Shown: in pieces, positions 1 to 10,055 of the stretch
Position numbering within the stretch: position 1 is the stretch's first letter
How the letters are laid out: each line of letters starts with the position of its first letter
The notes under the pieces: model-generated
Database searches by the model: none
What the model saw: only the letters and a program-made list of their open reading frames with translations
What the model was told of the DNA's origin: nothing
Translations under genes and position numbers: made by a program
Origin: Rhizobium sp. WYJ-E13
GTDB taxonomy: Bacteria; Pseudomonadota; Alphaproteobacteria; Rhizobiales; Rhizobiaceae
Assembly (NCBI RefSeq): GCF_018987265.1
Contig: NZ_CP076853.1
Location: 1,116,001-1,180,000, forward strand
Direction of reading: 5' to 3'
DNA: 64,000 nt

Positions 1-65
1 GCCGTAACAGGCATCTCTCTCGATCTTTGAAACCGGTGGTCCGCCTTAGGAAGAAAAGAACAACC

Positions 66-86
66 CATGTCTTGCCCAAAGACATG
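66..86 (+). promoter_or_regulatory. hairpin in the rpsJ leader
   Basis: CATGTCTT and AAGACATG form a perfect 8-bp stem with a 5-base loop, 29 bases before the rpsJ start codon and just ahead of its ribosome binding site (AAGGA near 102). It has no T run, so it is not an obvious terminator. A role in S10 leader control is only a guess from position. Bases 1-65 show no gene. Confidence 0.35.
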
Positions 87-115
87 AGGGAAAACAAACA
101 CAAGGATAACGTCGA

Positions 116-424
116 ATGAACGGCCAAAATATCCGCATTCGCCTGAAGGCGTTCGATCACCGGATTCTCGATGCTTCCACGCGCGAGATCGTGTCGACGG
201 CGAAGCGCACCGGTGCAAGCGTCCGGGGCCCCGTTCCGCTTCCGACCCGCATCGAGAAGTTTACGGTCAACCGGTCCCCGCACATCGACAAGAAGAGCCG
301 CGAACAGTTCGAGATGCGCACGCATAAGCGCCTGCTCGACATCGTAGATCCGACCCCGCAGACGGTGGACGCGCTGATGAAGCTCGATCTCGCCGCAGGT
401 GTCGATGTTGAGATCAAGCTCTGA
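116..424 (+). CDS. rpsJ: 30S ribosomal protein S10
   Basis: S10 sits in the head of the small ribosomal subunit and, as NusE, also takes part in transcription antitermination. The 102 residues are the normal length and begin with the family signature [20 protein letters not shown] lies about ten bases before the ATG. It is the first gene of the S10 group, which here runs rpsJ-rplC-rplD-rplW-rplB-rpsS-rplV-rpsC-rplP-rpmC-rpsQ with gaps of 0-38 bases, so these genes are very likely cotranscribed. Confidence 0.98.
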   Translation: MNGQNIRIRLKAFDHRILDASTREIVSTAKRTGASVRGPVPLPTRIEKFTVNRSPHIDKKSREQFEMRTHKRLLDIVDPTPQTVDALMKLDLAAGVDVEIKL

Positions 425-457
425 GCTTGCTCGAGCTGAGTTGGAAGGATTGAACCG

Positions 458-1099
458 ATGCGTTCAGGTGTGATTGCACAGAAGGTGGGAATGACCCGCG
501 TCTACAACGACGCCGGCGAGCATGTCCCGGTAACGGTACTGCGTTTGGATGGCTGCCAGGTCGTGGCCCAGCGCACCGTAGAAAAGAATGGCTATACCGC
601 GCTTCAGCTTGGTGCTGGCCAGGCCAAGGTAAAGAACACGTCCAAGGCGATGCGCGGCAACTTTGCCGTCGCTAACGTTGAGCCGAAGTCAAAGCTCCAG
701 GAATTCCGTGTTTCGGAAGACAACCTGCTCGATATCGGCACTGAGCTCAAGGCCGGCCACTTTGCTGCTGGCCAGCTCGTCGATGTCACCGGCACCACGG
801 TCGGTAAGGGCTTTGCCGGCGCCATGAAGCGCCACGGTTTCGGCGGTCTGCGCGCCACGCACGGTGTGTCTGTTTCGCACCGCTCGCATGGTTCGACGGG
901 TTCGCGCCAGGATCCGGGCAAGGTTTTCAAGAACAAGAAGATGGCTGGTCATATGGGCCAGACGCGCGTGACGACGCAGAACCTTGAAGTGGTTTCGACC
1001 GACGAAGATCGTGGTCTGATCCTGATCAAGGGTGCAGTACCCGGTTCCAAGGGTGCCTGGATCATCGTGCGCGACGCCGTCAAGTCGGCAGCGAAGTAA
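458..1099 (+). CDS. rplC: 50S ribosomal protein L3
   Basis: L3 is an early-assembly protein of the large subunit whose long loop reaches the peptidyl transferase centre. The 213-residue product has the L3 core including [14 protein letters not shown], and [20 protein letters not shown], in which the Gln is the residue methylated by PrmB in E. coli L3. It follows rpsJ by 33 bases with GGAAGGA before the ATG. Confidence 0.98.
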   Translation: MRSGVIAQKVGMTRVYNDAGEHVPVTVLRLDGCQVVAQRTVEKNGYTALQLGAGQAKVKNTSKAMRGNFAVANVEPKSKLQEFRVSEDNLLDIGTELKAGHFAAGQLVDVTGTTVGKGFAGAMKRHGFGGLRATHGVSVSHRSHGSTGSRQDPGKVFKNKKMAGHMGQTRVTTQNLEVVSTDEDRGLILIKGAVPGSKGAWIIVRDAVKSAAK

Positions 1100-1112
1100 G
1101 GGAGCCAGACCA

Positions 1113-1733
1113 ATGGAATTGAACGTCAAGACCCTCGAGGGCAAAGACGCTGGGAAGGTTTCCCTTTCTGATGCGATTTTCGGCCTTGAGCCCCGCGAAG
1201 ACATTCTCGCCCGCGTCATCCGCTGGCAGCTTGCCAAGAAGCAGCAGGGCACCCATCAGGCAAAGGGCCGCGCGGACGTTTCCCGCACCGGCGCCAAGAT
1301 GTACAAGCAGAAGGGTACGGGCCGCGCTCGTCACCATTCGGCTCGTGCTCCGCAGTTCCGCGGCGGTGGTAAGGCCCACGGCCCGGTCGCCCGCAGCCAT
1401 GAACACGACCTTCCCAAGAAGGTTCGCGCGCTCGGCCTGCGTCATGCGCTGTCCGCCAAGATCAAGGCAGACGAACTGATCATCATCGATGATCTGGTCG
1501 CCAACGAAGCAAAGACGAAGGCTTTGGCCGGCGTATTCGCCTCGCTGGGCCTCACCAACGCCCTCTTCATCGGTGGCGCCGAGCTCGACGGTAACTTCAA
1601 GCTCGCTGCTCAGAACATCCCGAACGTCGATGTTCTGCCGATCCAGGGCATTAACGTTTACGACATCGTCCGCCGCGGCAAGCTCGTGCTTTCCAAGGCT
1701 GCCGTTGAAGCGCTAGAGGAGCGATTCAAGTGA
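1113..1733 (+). CDS. rplD: 50S ribosomal protein L4
   Basis: L4 binds 23S rRNA near the exit tunnel; in E. coli it also represses the S10 operon. The ATG at 1113 (product [16 protein letters not shown]) is chosen over an earlier in-frame start because GGGAG lies just before it and the homologous N-terminus begins here. The 206 residues include the basic tunnel loop [19 protein letters not shown]. The stop overlaps the rplW start. Confidence 0.97.
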   Translation: MELNVKTLEGKDAGKVSLSDAIFGLEPREDILARVIRWQLAKKQQGTHQAKGRADVSRTGAKMYKQKGTGRARHHSARAPQFRGGGKAHGPVARSHEHDLPKKVRALGLRHALSAKIKADELIIIDDLVANEAKTKALAGVFASLGLTNALFIGGAELDGNFKLAAQNIPNVDVLPIQGINVYDIVRRGKLVLSKAAVEALEERFK

Positions 1734-2023
1734 CCGATCTTCGCCACTACGATGTGATCGTTTCTCCTGCGATCACCGAAAAGTCCACGCTGGTATCGGA
1801 AAACAACCAGGTTGTTTTCAATGTCGCCAAGAAGGCGACGAAGCCGGAAATCAAGGCTGCGGTCGAGGCGCTCTTCGGCGTCAAGGTCACGGCCGTCAAC
1901 ACCCTGTTGCGCAAGGGCAAGACCCGCCGGTTCCGCGGTTTTGTCGGCAAGCAGCAGGACGTGAAGAAGGCTGTCGTGACGTTGGCTGAAGGCCAGACGA
2001 TCGACGTCTCCACCGGTCTCTGA
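1730..2023 (+). CDS. rplW: 50S ribosomal protein L23
   Basis: L23 lies at the tunnel exit and is a docking site for trigger factor and SRP. The 97-residue product has the family start [14 protein letters not shown] and the RNA-binding stretch near [12 protein letters not shown]. It begins with GTG overlapping the rplD stop (GTGA), with GAGGAG just upstream inside rplD, implying translational coupling. Confidence 0.97.
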   Translation: MTDLRHYDVIVSPAITEKSTLVSENNQVVFNVAKKATKPEIKAAVEALFGVKVTAVNTLLRKGKTRRFRGFVGKQQDVKKAVVTLAEGQTIDVSTGL

Positions 2024-2034
2024 GGAATAAAAAG

Positions 2035-2871
2035 ATGGCATTGAAAACATTCAATCCGACGACCCCGAGCCAGCGCCAGCTGGTCATCGTCGACCGTTCG
2101 GGCCTCTACAAGGGCAAGCCGGTCAAGTCGCTGACGGAAGGTCTCACCAAGAGCGGTGGTCGTAACAACCTCGGCCGCATCACGGCCCGCTTCATCGGCG
2201 GTGGTCACAAGCGTACGTATCGCATCATCGACTTCAAGCGTCGCAAGTTCGACGTCGAAGGGACGGTCGAGCGTATCGAATACGACCCGAACCGTACGGC
2301 TTACATCGCGCTCGTCAGCTATGCCGACGGCGAGAAGGCCTACATCATCGCTCCGCAGCGTCTTGCTGCCGGCGACAAGGTCATCGCTTCCGACAAGGCC
2401 GTAGACGTCAAGCCCGGCAACACGATGCCGCTGCAGTACATTCCGGTCGGCTCCATCATCCATAACGTGGAAATGAAGCCGGGCAAGGGCGGTCAGATTG
2501 CCCGCTCCGCCGGTTCCTACGCGCAGCTCGTCGGCCGCGACCAGGGCATGGCGATCCTTCGCCTGAACTCCGGCGAACAGCGCCTTGTGCACGGCACCTG
2601 CCTTGCTTCGATCGGTGCTGTGTCGAACCCTGACCATGCCAACATTAACGACGGCAAGGCCGGTCGTACCGTTTGGCGCGGGAAGCGTCCGCATAACCGC
2701 GGCGTCGTCATGAACCCGGTCGACCATCCGCACGGCGGTGGTGAAGGCCGCACCTCTGGTGGTCGTCACCCGGTTTCTCCGTGGGGCAAGCCGACCAAGG
2801 GCAAGCGCACCCGGTCGAACAAGTCGACCGACAAGATGATCATGCGCTCGCGTCATCAGCGTAAGAAGTAA
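2035..2871 (+). CDS. rplB: 50S ribosomal protein L2
   Basis: L2 is needed for subunit association and peptidyl transferase activity. The 278 residues are the normal length and include the C-terminal signature [14 protein letters not shown], whose His is the conserved one near the catalytic centre. It follows rplW by 11 bases; its start is ATGGCATTGAAAACA with AGGAATAAAAAG upstream. Confidence 0.98.
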   Translation: MALKTFNPTTPSQRQLVIVDRSGLYKGKPVKSLTEGLTKSGGRNNLGRITARFIGGGHKRTYRIIDFKRRKFDVEGTVERIEYDPNRTAYIALVSYADGEKAYIIAPQRLAAGDKVIASDKAVDVKPGNTMPLQYIPVGSIIHNVEMKPGKGGQIARSAGSYAQLVGRDQGMAILRLNSGEQRLVHGTCLASIGAVSNPDHANINDGKAGRTVWRGKRPHNRGVVMNPVDHPHGGGEGRTSGGRHPVSPWGKPTKGKRTRSNKSTDKMIMRSRHQRKK

Positions 2872-2886
2872 GAGAGGAAGTCCTCA

Positions 2887-3165
2887 ATGGCTCGTTCAGT
2901 ATGGAAAGGTCCGTTTGTTGACGGCTATCTTCTCAAGAAGGCTGAGAAGGTTCGTGAAGGCGGACGTGCAGAAGTAATCAAGATCTGGAGCCGTCGCTCC
3001 ACGATCCTGCCGCAGTTCGTTGGTCTCACCTTCGGCGTCTACAACGGCAGCAAGCATGTTCCGGTCAGTGTCAATGAAGACATGGTCGGACACAAATTCG
3101 GTGAATTCTCTCCGACCCGTACCTATTACGGTCACGGCGCGGACAAGAAGGCAAAGAGGAAGTAA
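2887..3165 (+). CDS. rpsS: 30S ribosomal protein S19
   Basis: S19 forms a complex with S13 in the small-subunit head near the A site. The 92-residue product has the family pattern [16 protein letters not shown] at its start and [16 protein letters not shown] near its end. GAGAGGAAG precedes the ATG by a few bases. It is separated from rpl V by only two bases, as usual in the S10 operon. Confidence 0.98.
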   Translation: MARSVWKGPFVDGYLLKKAEKVREGGRAEVIKIWSRRSTILPQFVGLTFGVYNGSKHVPVSVNEDMVGHKFGEFSPTRTYYGHGADKKAKRK

Positions 3166-3167
3166 CG

Positions 3168-3557
3168 ATGGGTAAGGCTAAAGCCGAACGCCGGCTGAAG
3201 GACAACGAGGCGCAAGCAGTCGCCCGTACGCTCCGCGTCAGCCCACAGAAGCTCAACCTGGTTGCTGCGGCCATCCGCGGCAAGAAGGTCGAGCGTGCAC
3301 TCGCTGAGCTGGAATTCTCCCGCAAGCGCATCGCAGGCGCCGTCAAGAAGACGCTCGAATCTGCGATCGCTAACGCCGAGAACAACCATGACCTCGACGT
3401 CGACGCTCTCGTCGTCGCCGAGGCCTATGTCGGCAAGTCGATTGTCATGAAGCGCTTCCACGCCCGCGGCCGCGGCCGCGCATCGCGCATCGAACGTCCG
3501 TTCGCTCACCTGACGATCGTCGTTCGTGAAGTGCAGGCACAAGAGGAGGCCGCATAA
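3168..3557 (+). CDS. rplV: 50S ribosomal protein L22
   Basis: L22 lines the exit tunnel with its long beta-hairpin. The product has 129 residues, with the conserved [19 protein letters not shown] near residue 23 and the tunnel hairpin around [15 protein letters not shown]. The last base of its TAA stop is the first base of the rpsC ATG, so the two genes overlap by one base and are probably translationally coupled. Confidence 0.97.
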   Translation: MGKAKAERRLKDNEAQAVARTLRVSPQKLNLVAAAIRGKKVERALAELEFSRKRIAGAVKKTLESAIANAENNHDLDVDALVVAEAYVGKSIVMKRFHARGRGRASRIERPFAHLTIVVREVQAQEEAA

Positions 3558-4291
3558 TGGGTCAGAAAATCAATCCGATTGGTTTCCGTCTTGGCATCAA
3601 CCGTACCTGGGATAGCCGCTGGTTTGCGGACAATGCCGAGTACGGCCAGCTCCTGCACGAAGACCTGAAGATGCGTAAGTTCGTCATGAGCGAACTGAAG
3701 CAGGCCGGTATCTCCAAGGTGGTCATCGAGCGTCCGCACAAGAAGTGCCGCGTCACGATCCATTCGGCCCGTCCGGGCCTGATCATCGGCCGCAAGGGCG
3801 CCGACATCGACAAGCTCCGCAAGAAGCTGTCGGACATGACGAACTCCGAAACGCACCTCAACATCGTTGAAGTGCGCAAGCCGGAAATCGACGCGACGCT
3901 CGTCGCTCAGTCGATCGCCCAGCAGCTCGAGCGCCGCGTGGCTTTCCGCCGCGCCATGAAGCGCGCCGTTCAGTCCGCGATGCGTCTTGGCGCCGAAGGC
4001 ATCAAGATCACCTGTGCAGGCCGTCTTGGCGGTGCAGAAATCGCTCGTACGGAATGGTACCGCGAAGGCCGCGTTCCGCTGCACACCCTGCGCGCTGACA
4101 TCGACTACGGTACGGCTGAAGCCGAAACCGCATTCGGTATCTGCGGCATCAAGGTCTGGATCTTCAAGGGCGAAATCCTTGAGCACGATCCGATGGCTTC
4201 CGAACGTCGCGCGCTGGAAGGCGATGCGCAGGGTCCGGCAAGCCGCGAACGCGACCGTGGCGATCGTCGCCGCGAACGCGACAACGCGTAA
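3557..4291 (+). CDS. rpsC: 30S ribosomal protein S3
   Basis: S3 lies at the mRNA entry site and contributes to ribosomal helicase activity. The 244-residue product begins [19 protein letters not shown], has the KH-domain GxxG region [16 protein letters not shown] near residue 73, and ends in a charged Arg/Glu/Asp-rich tail typical of alphaproteobacterial S3. Its start overlaps the rplV stop by one base. Confidence 0.98.
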   Translation: MGQKINPIGFRLGINRTWDSRWFADNAEYGQLLHEDLKMRKFVMSELKQAGISKVVIERPHKKCRVTIHSARPGLIIGRKGADIDKLRKKLSDMTNSETHLNIVEVRKPEIDATLVAQSIAQQLERRVAFRRAMKRAVQSAMRLGAEGIKITCAGRLGGAEIARTEWYREGRVPLHTLRADIDYGTAEAETAFGICGIKVWIFKGEILEHDPMASERRALEGDAQGPASRERDRGDRRRERDNA

Positions 4292-4329
4292 TTAGCGCTG
4301 GCGAAAGATAAGCTCGGAGAAGTAAGAAA

Positions 4330-4743
4330 ATGTTGCAGCCAAAGCGTACTAAGTACCGCAAGCAGTTCAAGGGCCGCATCAAGGGCGTAGCCAAGGGCGG
4401 TTCTGATCTGGCCTTCGGCGAATTCGGCCTGAAGGCTCAGGAGCCGAACCGCGTTAACGCACGCGAGATCGAAGCGGCCCGCCGCGCGATCACGCGTTAC
4501 ATGAAGCGTGCCGGCCGTGTTTGGATCCGCGTGTTCCCGGACGTTCCGGTAACCGCAAAGCCCACCGAAGTCCGCATGGGTAAGGGTAAGGGTTCCGTGG
4601 AATACTGGGCATGCAAGGTCAAGCCCGGTCGTATGATGTTCGAGATCGACGGTGTCTCCGAGGAAATCGCGCGTGAAGCGCTTCGCCTCGGCTCGGCCAA
4701 GCTCTCGGTCAAGACGCGCTTCGTTCAGCGCATCGCAGAGTAA
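4330..4743 (+). CDS. rplP: 50S ribosomal protein L16
   Basis: L16 organises the A-site region of the large subunit. The 137-residue product starts [16 protein letters not shown] and contains the family signature [20 protein letters not shown] near residue 76. It follows rpsC after 38 bases with GGAGAAGTAAGAAAATG at the start. Confidence 0.98.
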   Translation: MLQPKRTKYRKQFKGRIKGVAKGGSDLAFGEFGLKAQEPNRVNAREIEAARRAITRYMKRAGRVWIRVFPDVPVTAKPTEVRMGKGKGSVEYWACKVKPGRMMFEIDGVSEEIAREALRLGSAKLSVKTRFVQRIAE

Positions 4744-4755
4744 GGAGAAGGCACG

Positions 4756-4956
4756 ATGAAAGCCGAAGAAGTACGCGGCCTCACGGCCGACCAGCTCAAG
4801 GACAAGCTTGCCGACCTGAAGAAGGAGCAGTTCAACCTGCGCTTCCAGAAGGCGACCGGCCAGCTTGAGAAGTCCTCGCGCATCAACGAAGTCCGCAAGG
4901 ACATCGCCCGCGTCAAAACCATTGCCCGCCAGAAGGCGGCAGAAGCAAAGGCTTAA
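4756..4956 (+). CDS. rpmC: 50S ribosomal protein L29
   Basis: L29 is a small alpha-helical protein next to L23 at the exit tunnel. The 66 residues match the family length, with the pattern [19 protein letters not shown] at the start and [14 protein letters not shown] at the end. GGAGAAGG precedes the ATG. It sits between rplP and rpsQ, the canonical place. Confidence 0.96.
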   Translation: MKAEEVRGLTADQLKDKLADLKKEQFNLRFQKATGQLEKSSRINEVRKDIARVKTIARQKAAEAKA

Positions 4957-4967
4957 AGGAAAAAAAC

Positions 4968-5207
4968 ATGCCGAAGCGTATTCTGCAGGGCGTCGTGGTT
5001 GGTGACAAGAACGAGAAGACTGTCGTAGTTCGCGTTGAGCGTCGTTTCGCTCATCCGCTGCTCCAGAAGACCGTTCGTCGCTCCAAGAAGTACAAGGCCC
5101 ACGACGAAAATAATCAGTACAAGATCGGCGATATCGTCTCCATCGAGGAGTGCGCGCCGATCTCCAAGGACAAGCGCTGGACGGTTATCGCCGCCCAGGC
5201 CAAGTAA
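4968..5207 (+). CDS. rpsQ: 30S ribosomal protein S17
   Basis: S17 is a primary 16S rRNA-binding protein with an OB fold. The 79-residue product has [20 protein letters not shown] at the start and the family pattern [19 protein letters not shown] near residue 52. It is the last gene of the S10 part here: a 261-base gap with a terminator-like hairpin separates it from rplN. Confidence 0.97.
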   Translation: MPKRILQGVVVGDKNEKTVVVRVERRFAHPLLQKTVRRSKKYKAHDENNQYKIGDIVSIEECAPISKDKRWTVIAAQAK

Positions 5208-5261
5208 GAATTTTGCGCGAGGCCTTGCGTCTCGCGGAAATTTCTGTATGAAGCAGCGTCG

Positions 5262-5293
5262 GAACGCTCGAATGCCGGGCGTTCTTTTGCTTT
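5262..5293 (+). terminator. intrinsic terminator-like hairpin after rpsQ
   Basis: GAACGC and GCGTTC form a 6-bp stem around an 11-base loop, followed directly by TTTTGCTTT. It lies in the 261-base gap between rpsQ and rplN, which has no gene. A second GC-rich inverted repeat (GCGAG/CTCGC) is just upstream near 5216-5235. The arrangement suggests that transcription at least partly ends here. Confidence 0.6.
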
Positions 5294-5468
5294 AAGCGCA
5301 CGGAAGGTCCCATCTGGGAAACCACCCTGGCAACGATCGATCCCGCGCTATTCAAGCTATTGCCGTGTTTTCGCTGTCCCTGTGACGAGCGGCCGGCAGA
5401 CATTTTTCATAAGCCGGGAGAGGGGGCTTTGCCCAACCATTCCGGTAGGAACAAGAAGGCGACCTGAT

Positions 5469-5837
5469 ATGATTCAGATGCAAACAAACCTCGACGTCGC
5501 GGATAATTCCGGCGCCCGTCGTGTCATGTGCATCAAGGTGCTGGGCGGCTCGAAGCGTAAGTATGCCTCGATCGGCGACGTTATCGTCGTTTCGATCAAG
5601 GAAGCGATCCCGCGCGGCCGTGTGAAGAAGGGTGACGTGATGAAGGCGGTTGTCGTTCGCACCGCCAAGGACATCCGTCGTCCGGATGGCTCTGTCATCC
5701 GCTTCGACACCAACGCAGCAGTCCTCATCGACAACAAGAAAGAGCCGATCGGCACCCGTATCTTCGGACCGGTTCCGCGCGAATTGCGTGCGAAGAACCA
5801 CATGAAGATCATCTCGCTGGCTCCCGAAGTACTGTAA
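5469..5837 (+). CDS. rplN: 50S ribosomal protein L14
   Basis: L14 binds 23S rRNA at the subunit interface. The 122 residues are the family length and begin [18 protein letters not shown], the conserved N-terminus, which fixes the ATG at 5469 rather than an in-frame upstream one. It opens the spc group rplN-rplX-rplE-rpsN-rpsH-rplF-rplR. A separate promoter in the gap before it is likely but was not identified. Confidence 0.98.
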   Translation: MIQMQTNLDVADNSGARRVMCIKVLGGSKRKYASIGDVIVVSIKEAIPRGRVKKGDVMKAVVVRTAKDIRRPDGSVIRFDTNAAVLIDNKKEPIGTRIFGPVPRELRAKNHMKIISLAPEVL

Positions 5838-5849
5838 GGAGCGAGAACG

Positions 5850-6158
5850 ATGCAGAAAATTCGTAAGGGCGACAAGGTCGTCATGCTCGCAGGCAAGGAC
5901 AAGGGCCGTACTGGCGAAGTCCTTCAGGTCCTGCCGAAGGAAGATCGCGCCGTGGTTCGCGGCGTTAACGTCGTAAAGCGCCATCAGCGTCAGACGCAGA
6001 CCCAGGAAGCCGGGATCATTTCCAAGGAAGCTTCGGTCCACCTGTCCAACGTCGCGATCGTCGACAAGGACGGCAAGCCGACCCGCGTCGGCTTCAAGGT
6101 TGTTGACGGCAAGAAGGTCCGCGTGGCCAAGCGTTCGGGAGAAGTGATCGATGGCTGA
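5850..6158 (+). CDS. rplX: 50S ribosomal protein L24
   Basis: L24 is one of the assembly-initiating proteins of the large subunit. The 102-residue product starts [19 protein letters not shown], a KOW motif at residues 4-25. The last eight bases overlap the start of rplE in another frame, implying translational coupling. Confidence 0.97.
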   Translation: MQKIRKGDKVVMLAGKDKGRTGEVLQVLPKEDRAVVRGVNVVKRHQRQTQTQEAGIISKEASVHLSNVAIVDKDGKPTRVGFKVVDGKKVRVAKRSGEVIDG

Positions 6159-6708
6159 GGCAAAGTACGAGCCGCGGCTCAAGAAGGAATATGTCGAGCG
6201 GATCCGTAAGGCGATGCAGGAGAAGTTCTCCTACACCAACGAGATGATGATCCCGAAGCTCGACAAGATCGTTATCAACATGGGTGTGGGCGAAGCCACG
6301 GCTGACTCGAAGAAGCCGACTGTTGCTGCTGCCGACCTGGCTGCCATTGCTGGCCAGAAGCCGGTCATCACCCGTGCACGCAACTCTATCGCTGGCTTCA
6401 AGGTCCGCGAAAACATGCCGATCGGCGCGAAGGTCACCCTGCGCGGCGCCCGCATGTACGAGTTCCTGGATCGCCTGGTCAACATCGCGCTTCCGCGCGT
6501 TCGCGACTTCCGCGGCCTGAACTCGAAGAGCTTTGACGGCCGTGGCAACTTTGCCATGGGCATCAAGGAGCACATTGTGTTCCCTGAAATCAACTACGAC
6601 AAGGTTGATCAGATGTGGGGCATGGACATCATCGTTTGCACGACGGCCACGACCGACGACGAAGCTCGCGCACTCCTCACGGAGTTCAGCTTCCCGTTCC
6701 GTCAGTAA
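6151..6708 (+). CDS. rplE: 50S ribosomal protein L5
   Basis: L5 binds 5S rRNA and helps form the central protuberance. The 185 residues include the conserved INMGVGEA near residue 32, the pattern [20 protein letters not shown], and [14 protein letters not shown] at the C-terminal end. Its ATG lies inside the end of rplX. Normal length, no anomalies. Confidence 0.98.
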   Translation: MAEAKYEPRLKKEYVERIRKAMQEKFSYTNEMMIPKLDKIVINMGVGEATADSKKPTVAAADLAAIAGQKPVITRARNSIAGFKVRENMPIGAKVTLRGARMYEFLDRLVNIALPRVRDFRGLNSKSFDGRGNFAMGIKEHIVFPEINYDKVDQMWGMDIIVCTTATTDDEARALLTEFSFPFRQ

Positions 6709-6740
6709 CCGGAACGACGAGCGTAGAAAAGGAACCTGAC

Positions 6741-7046
6741 ATGGCGAAGACAAGCGCAGTTGAAAAGAACAAGCGCCGCCGTAATACGGTCGCAAACCAG
6801 GCCGCCAAGCGTGCTGCCCTGAAGGCGATCATCATGAACCAGGCTCTTCCGATCGAAGAGCGGTTCAAGGCCTCGATCAAGCTGGCATCCCTGCCGCGTG
6901 ACGGATCGAAGACCCGCATTCGCAACCGTTGCGAAGTGTCCGGTCGTCCGCGCGCTTACTACCGTAAACTGCGTATGTCGCGTATCGCGCTGCGCGAACT
7001 GGGCAATCTCGGCAAGGTGCCGGGCATCGTCAAGTCGAGCTGGTAA
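6741..7046 (+). CDS. rpsN: 30S ribosomal protein S14
   Basis: S14 is a head protein of the small subunit. The 101-residue product is the long form without the four zinc-binding cysteines, as in E. coli; it has the C-terminal signature [17 protein letters not shown]. The ATG at 6741 begins [14 protein letters not shown], the family N-terminus, with AAAAGGAA upstream. Confidence 0.97.
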   Translation: MAKTSAVEKNKRRRNTVANQAAKRAALKAIIMNQALPIEERFKASIKLASLPRDGSKTRIRNRCEVSGRPRAYYRKLRMSRIALRELGNLGKVPGIVKSSW

Positions 7047-7058
7047 GGAGCAGGTTAT

Positions 7059-7457
7059 ATGACAATGACTGATCCGTTGGGCGATATGCTCACCCGTATC
7101 CGCAACGGCGCTTCGCGTCGCAAGTCGTCGGTTTCGACACCTGCTTCCAAGCTCCGTGCACGTGTTCTCGATGTCCTCCAGTCCGAAGGCTACATCCGTG
7201 GCTACTCCGTCGTCGATTTCGGCAACGGCAAGTCCGAACTGAACATTGAACTGAAGTACTATGAAGGCGCATCGGTGATCCGTGAGATCGGCCGTGTGTC
7301 CAAGCCGGGCCGCCGGGTTTATGTCTCGGTCAAGTCCATTCCGCAGGTCGCGAACGGCCTCGGCATCACCATCCTTTCGACCCCGAAGGGCGTGATGGCC
7401 GATCACCAGGCTCGCGAACAGAACGTTGGTGGCGAGGTTCTCTGCTCGGTCTTCTAA
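7059..7457 (+). CDS. rpsH: 30S ribosomal protein S8
   Basis: S8 binds the central domain of 16S rRNA and in E. coli regulates the spc operon. The 132-residue product begins [16 protein letters not shown] and ends with the family signature [21 protein letters not shown] region. AAGGAGCAGG precedes the ATG. It is 41 bases ahead of rplF. Confidence 0.98.
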   Translation: MTMTDPLGDMLTRIRNGASRRKSSVSTPASKLRARVLDVLQSEGYIRGYSVVDFGNGKSELNIELKYYEGASVIREIGRVSKPGRRVYVSVKSIPQVANGLGITILSTPKGVMADHQAREQNVGGEVLCSVF

Positions 7458-7498
7458 GACTGCGCAGGGTCTCCATAGCGAACAGACAGGATTGAAAC

Positions 7499-8032
7499 AT
7501 GTCTCGTATCGGTAAGAAGCCCGTTCAGGTGCCTGCTGGGATCACGGCTACGGTCGATGGCCAGAAGGTTACCGCTAAGGGCCCGAAGGGCGAGCTGTTT
7601 TTCGTCGCAAACGACGAAATCAGCCTCAAGCTCGAAAACAATGCGGTCGTCGTAACGCCGCTCAGCCAGACGAAGGATGCTCGTTCGAAGTGGGGCATGT
7701 CCCGCACGATGATCGAAAACATCTTCAAGGGCGTCAAGGACGGCTTCGAGCGCAAGCTCGAAATCAACGGCGTTGGTTACCGTGCTTCCCTGCAGGGCAA
7801 GAACCTGCAGCTGGCGCTCGGTTTCAGCCACGACGTAGTCTACGAACCGCCGCAGGGCATCACGATCGCTGTACCGAAGCCGACGGAAATTGTCGTCACC
7901 GGCATCAACAAGCAGCAGGTCGGCCAGGTCGCCGCCGAGATCCGCGAATACCGCGGTCCGGAACCCTACAAGGGCAAGGGCGTCAAGTATGCCGAAGAGC
8001 GGATTGTCCGCAAAGAAGGCAAGAAGAAGTAA
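7499..8032 (+). CDS. rplF: 50S ribosomal protein L6
   Basis: L6 lies near the elongation-factor binding site. The 177 residues contain the duplicated L6 fold, starting [17 protein letters not shown] and with the C-terminal pattern [16 protein letters not shown] near residue 150. It has normal length and lies between rpsH and rplR. Confidence 0.98.
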   Translation: MSRIGKKPVQVPAGITATVDGQKVTAKGPKGELFFVANDEISLKLENNAVVVTPLSQTKDARSKWGMSRTMIENIFKGVKDGFERKLEINGVGYRASLQGKNLQLALGFSHDVVYEPPQGITIAVPKPTEIVVTGINKQQVGQVAAEIREYRGPEPYKGKGVKYAEERIVRKEGKKK

Positions 8033-8044
8033 GGATCACGCGAA

Positions 8045-8407
8045 ATGGCTAGCAGGAAAGAAGCACTTGCACGTCGTGCCAACCGCGTGCGCCGTCATCT
8101 CAAGTCGGTGGCTAACGGCCGTCCGCGCCTGTCGGTTCATCGCTCGTCGAAGAACATTTATGCTCAGATCATCGACGATGTTGCCGGCAAGACCCTTGCC
8201 GCTGCATCGACCCTCGACAAGGATCTGCGCGGTTCTCTGAAGACCGGTGCCGACACCGCAGCAGCAGCCCTCGTTGGCAAGCTCGTTGCAGAGCGCGCTT
8301 CGAAGGCAGGTGTCACCGAGGTCGTTTTCGACCGTGGCGCCTTCATCTATCACGGCCGCATCAAGGCACTGGCAGATGCAGCCCGCGAAAGCGGTCTGAC
8401 CTTCTAA
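8045..8407 (+). CDS. rplR: 50S ribosomal protein L18
   Basis: L18 binds 5S rRNA in the central protuberance. The 120-residue product has the conserved [20 protein letters not shown] and the C-terminal [20 protein letters not shown]. It is the last gene before a 130-base gap with two strong hairpins that separates it from rpsE. Confidence 0.97.
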   Translation: MASRKEALARRANRVRRHLKSVANGRPRLSVHRSSKNIYAQIIDDVAGKTLAAASTLDKDLRGSLKTGADTAAAALVGKLVAERASKAGVTEVVFDRGAFIYHGRIKALADAARESGLTF

Positions 8408-8413
8408 TCAGTT

Positions 8414-8500
8414 TCCGGCCGAAGGCTTTTAAGCCTCGGCCGGATTTCACTGGACCGCAAACCGTTCCCTTGGGGAAGCCGATGCGGTCCTCGTTTTGTT
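8414..8500 (+). terminator. two hairpins between rplR and rpsE
   Basis: The first, 8414-8444, pairs TCCGGCCGA-AGGCTT with AAGCCTCGGCCGGA (one bulged A, 2-base loop) and has no T run. The second, 8452-8490, pairs GGACCGCA with TGCGGTCC around a 23-base loop and is followed by TCGTTTTGTT, like an intrinsic terminator. They could attenuate or end transcription ahead of rpsE. Confidence 0.55.
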
Positions 8501-8537
8501 TGCCGATTGCACCCGGAAAAGAAAAAGGAAGAGGACA

Positions 8538-9107
8538 ATGGCACAGGAAAGAAGGCCGCAGCGGGAAGACCGCCAGAGCCGCGAAGAGCGCGATAGCGAA
8601 TTCGTCGACAAGCTGGTCGCGATCAACCGCGTCGCCAAGGTTGTTAAGGGTGGCCGTCGCTTCGGCTTCGCCGCTCTCGTCGTCGTCGGCGACCAGAAGG
8701 GCCGCGTAGGCTTCGGCCATGGCAAGGCACGCGAGGTGCCGGAAGCCATCCGCAAGGCAACCGAAGCCGCCAAGCGTGAACTGATCTTCGTACCGCTGCG
8801 TGACGGCCGTACGCTGCATCACGACGTCCATGGCCGTCATGGCGCCGGCAAGGTTTTGCTGCGCTCGGCCAAGGTCGGTACCGGTATCATCGCCGGTGGT
8901 CCGATGCGCGCCGTTTTCGAAACGCTCGGCGTCCACGACGTCGTCGCCAAGTCGACTGGTTCGTCGAACCCCTACAACATGGTTCGCGCCACCTTCGACG
9001 CTCTGAAGCACCAGGTTCACCCGAAGGACATCGCAGCCCAGCGCGGCATCAAGTATGCTACGCTCCAGGCTCGCCGTGCCGCTTCTGGCAACGCCTCTGA
9101 AGAATAA
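8538..9107 (+). CDS. rpsE: 30S ribosomal protein S5
   Basis: S5 is a fidelity protein of the small subunit body. The 189-residue product has the double-stranded RNA-binding region [20 protein letters not shown] and the C-terminal [16 protein letters not shown]. The ATG at 8538 ([11 protein letters not shown]) has GGAAGAGGACA upstream and is preferred to an earlier in-frame start. It begins the block rpsE-rpmD-rplO. Confidence 0.97.
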   Translation: MAQERRPQREDRQSREERDSEFVDKLVAINRVAKVVKGGRRFGFAALVVVGDQKGRVGFGHGKAREVPEAIRKATEAAKRELIFVPLRDGRTLHHDVHGRHGAGKVLLRSAKVGTGIIAGGPMRAVFETLGVHDVVAKSTGSSNPYNMVRATFDALKHQVHPKDIAAQRGIKYATLQARRAASGNASEE

Positions 9108-9120
9108 GAGGAGCTGACCA

Positions 9121-9330
9121 ATGGCCAAGGCTACCAAGAAGGCTGAAGCGAAGACTGTTACGATCGAACAGATCGGCAGCCCGATTCGCCGTCCGGACGT
9201 CCAGCAGCGTACGCTGATCGGTCTCGGACTGAACAAGATGCACCGTCGCCGCACGCTGGAAGACACTCCGGCCGTTCGTGGCATGATCCGCGCAGTCCAG
9301 CATCTCGTTCGCGTTGTCGACGAGAAGTGA
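9121..9330 (+). CDS. rpmD: 50S ribosomal protein L30
   Basis: L30 is a small peripheral protein of the large subunit. The 69 residues carry the family pattern [20 protein letters not shown] followed by [14 protein letters not shown]. It sits 13 bases after rpsE and 16 bases before rplO, the usual place in the spc operon. Confidence 0.96.
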   Translation: MAKATKKAEAKTVTIEQIGSPIRRPDVQQRTLIGLGLNKMHRRRTLEDTPAVRGMIRAVQHLVRVVDEK

Positions 9331-9346
9331 GACCGGAGTAAAGCTC

Positions 9347-9820
9347 ATGAAACTCAATGAAATCAAGGATAACGAAGGCTCTACCCACAGCCGCAAGCGT
9401 CTCGGCCGCGGTATCGGCTCGGGCTCCGGCAAGACCGGTGGTCGCGGTGTAAAGGGTCAGAAGTCCCGTTCGGGCGTTGCCATCAACGGCTTCGAAGGCG
9501 GTCAAATGCCCATCTACCGTCGCCTGCCGAAGCGCGGCTTCAACAACATCTTCGCAGCCGACTACGTCGTCGTATCGCTGGCACGCATCCAGGCTGCCGT
9601 CGACGCCGGCAAGCTCGACGCGAAGGCAACGGTTGATGCGGCTGCTCTCAAGGCCGCCGGCGTCATCCGCCGCGCCAAGGACGGCGTTCGCGTTCTCTCC
9701 GACGGCGAGCTCAAGGCCAAGATCACGCTCGAAGTTGCAGGCGCTTCCAAGTCTGCTGTCGAGAAGATCGAAAAGGCCGGCGGCAAGGTAACGCTTCTTT
9801 CTGCCGCAGCGGCAGAATAA
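9347..9820 (+). CDS. rplO: 50S ribosomal protein L15
   Basis: L15 organises 23S rRNA domains in late assembly. The 157-residue product begins [20 protein letters not shown] and has the Gly-rich loop [20 protein letters not shown] typical of the family. The ATG at 9347 has GGAGTAAAGCTC upstream. A terminator-like hairpin follows its stop. Confidence 0.98.
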   Translation: MKLNEIKDNEGSTHSRKRLGRGIGSGSGKTGGRGVKGQKSRSGVAINGFEGGQMPIYRRLPKRGFNNIFAADYVVVSLARIQAAVDAGKLDAKATVDAAALKAAGVIRRAKDGVRVLSDGELKAKITLEVAGASKSAVEKIEKAGGKVTLLSAAAAE

Positions 9821-9834
9821 TAAACTCATGATAT

Positions 9835-9870
9835 ATCGCCCGGGGTGCTTCACACCGGGCGATTTTGCTC
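9835..9870 (+). terminator. intrinsic terminator after rplO
   Basis: ATCGCCCGG and CCGGGCGAT form a 9-bp stem, extended inside the loop by GTG/CAC, followed by TTTTGC. It lies in the 235-base gap between rplO and secY, suggesting that secY-adk also has its own promoter. Confidence 0.65.
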
Positions 9871-10055
9871 CCATATGTGAGCCTCACAAAAACCTGCTTG
9901 GACGCATCCGCGTCGGGACGGTAAGACTGAAAACGAGGGTGAGGCATAGGGTTGCGCCAGCGATCCGTCCGAAGCCCGGTTTTTAAAAGAAATTCATACT
10001 GATTCCGGTGCCGGCCGACTCGAGAGCGCCCGGAATTGGTAGCGCGGAGAAACGC

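Noticed and set aside
1747..2856. Long open frame on the minus strand opposite rplW and rplB (369 codons)
   Set aside because: It is antisense to two certain ribosomal genes and reflects high-GC codon bias; no recognisable protein.
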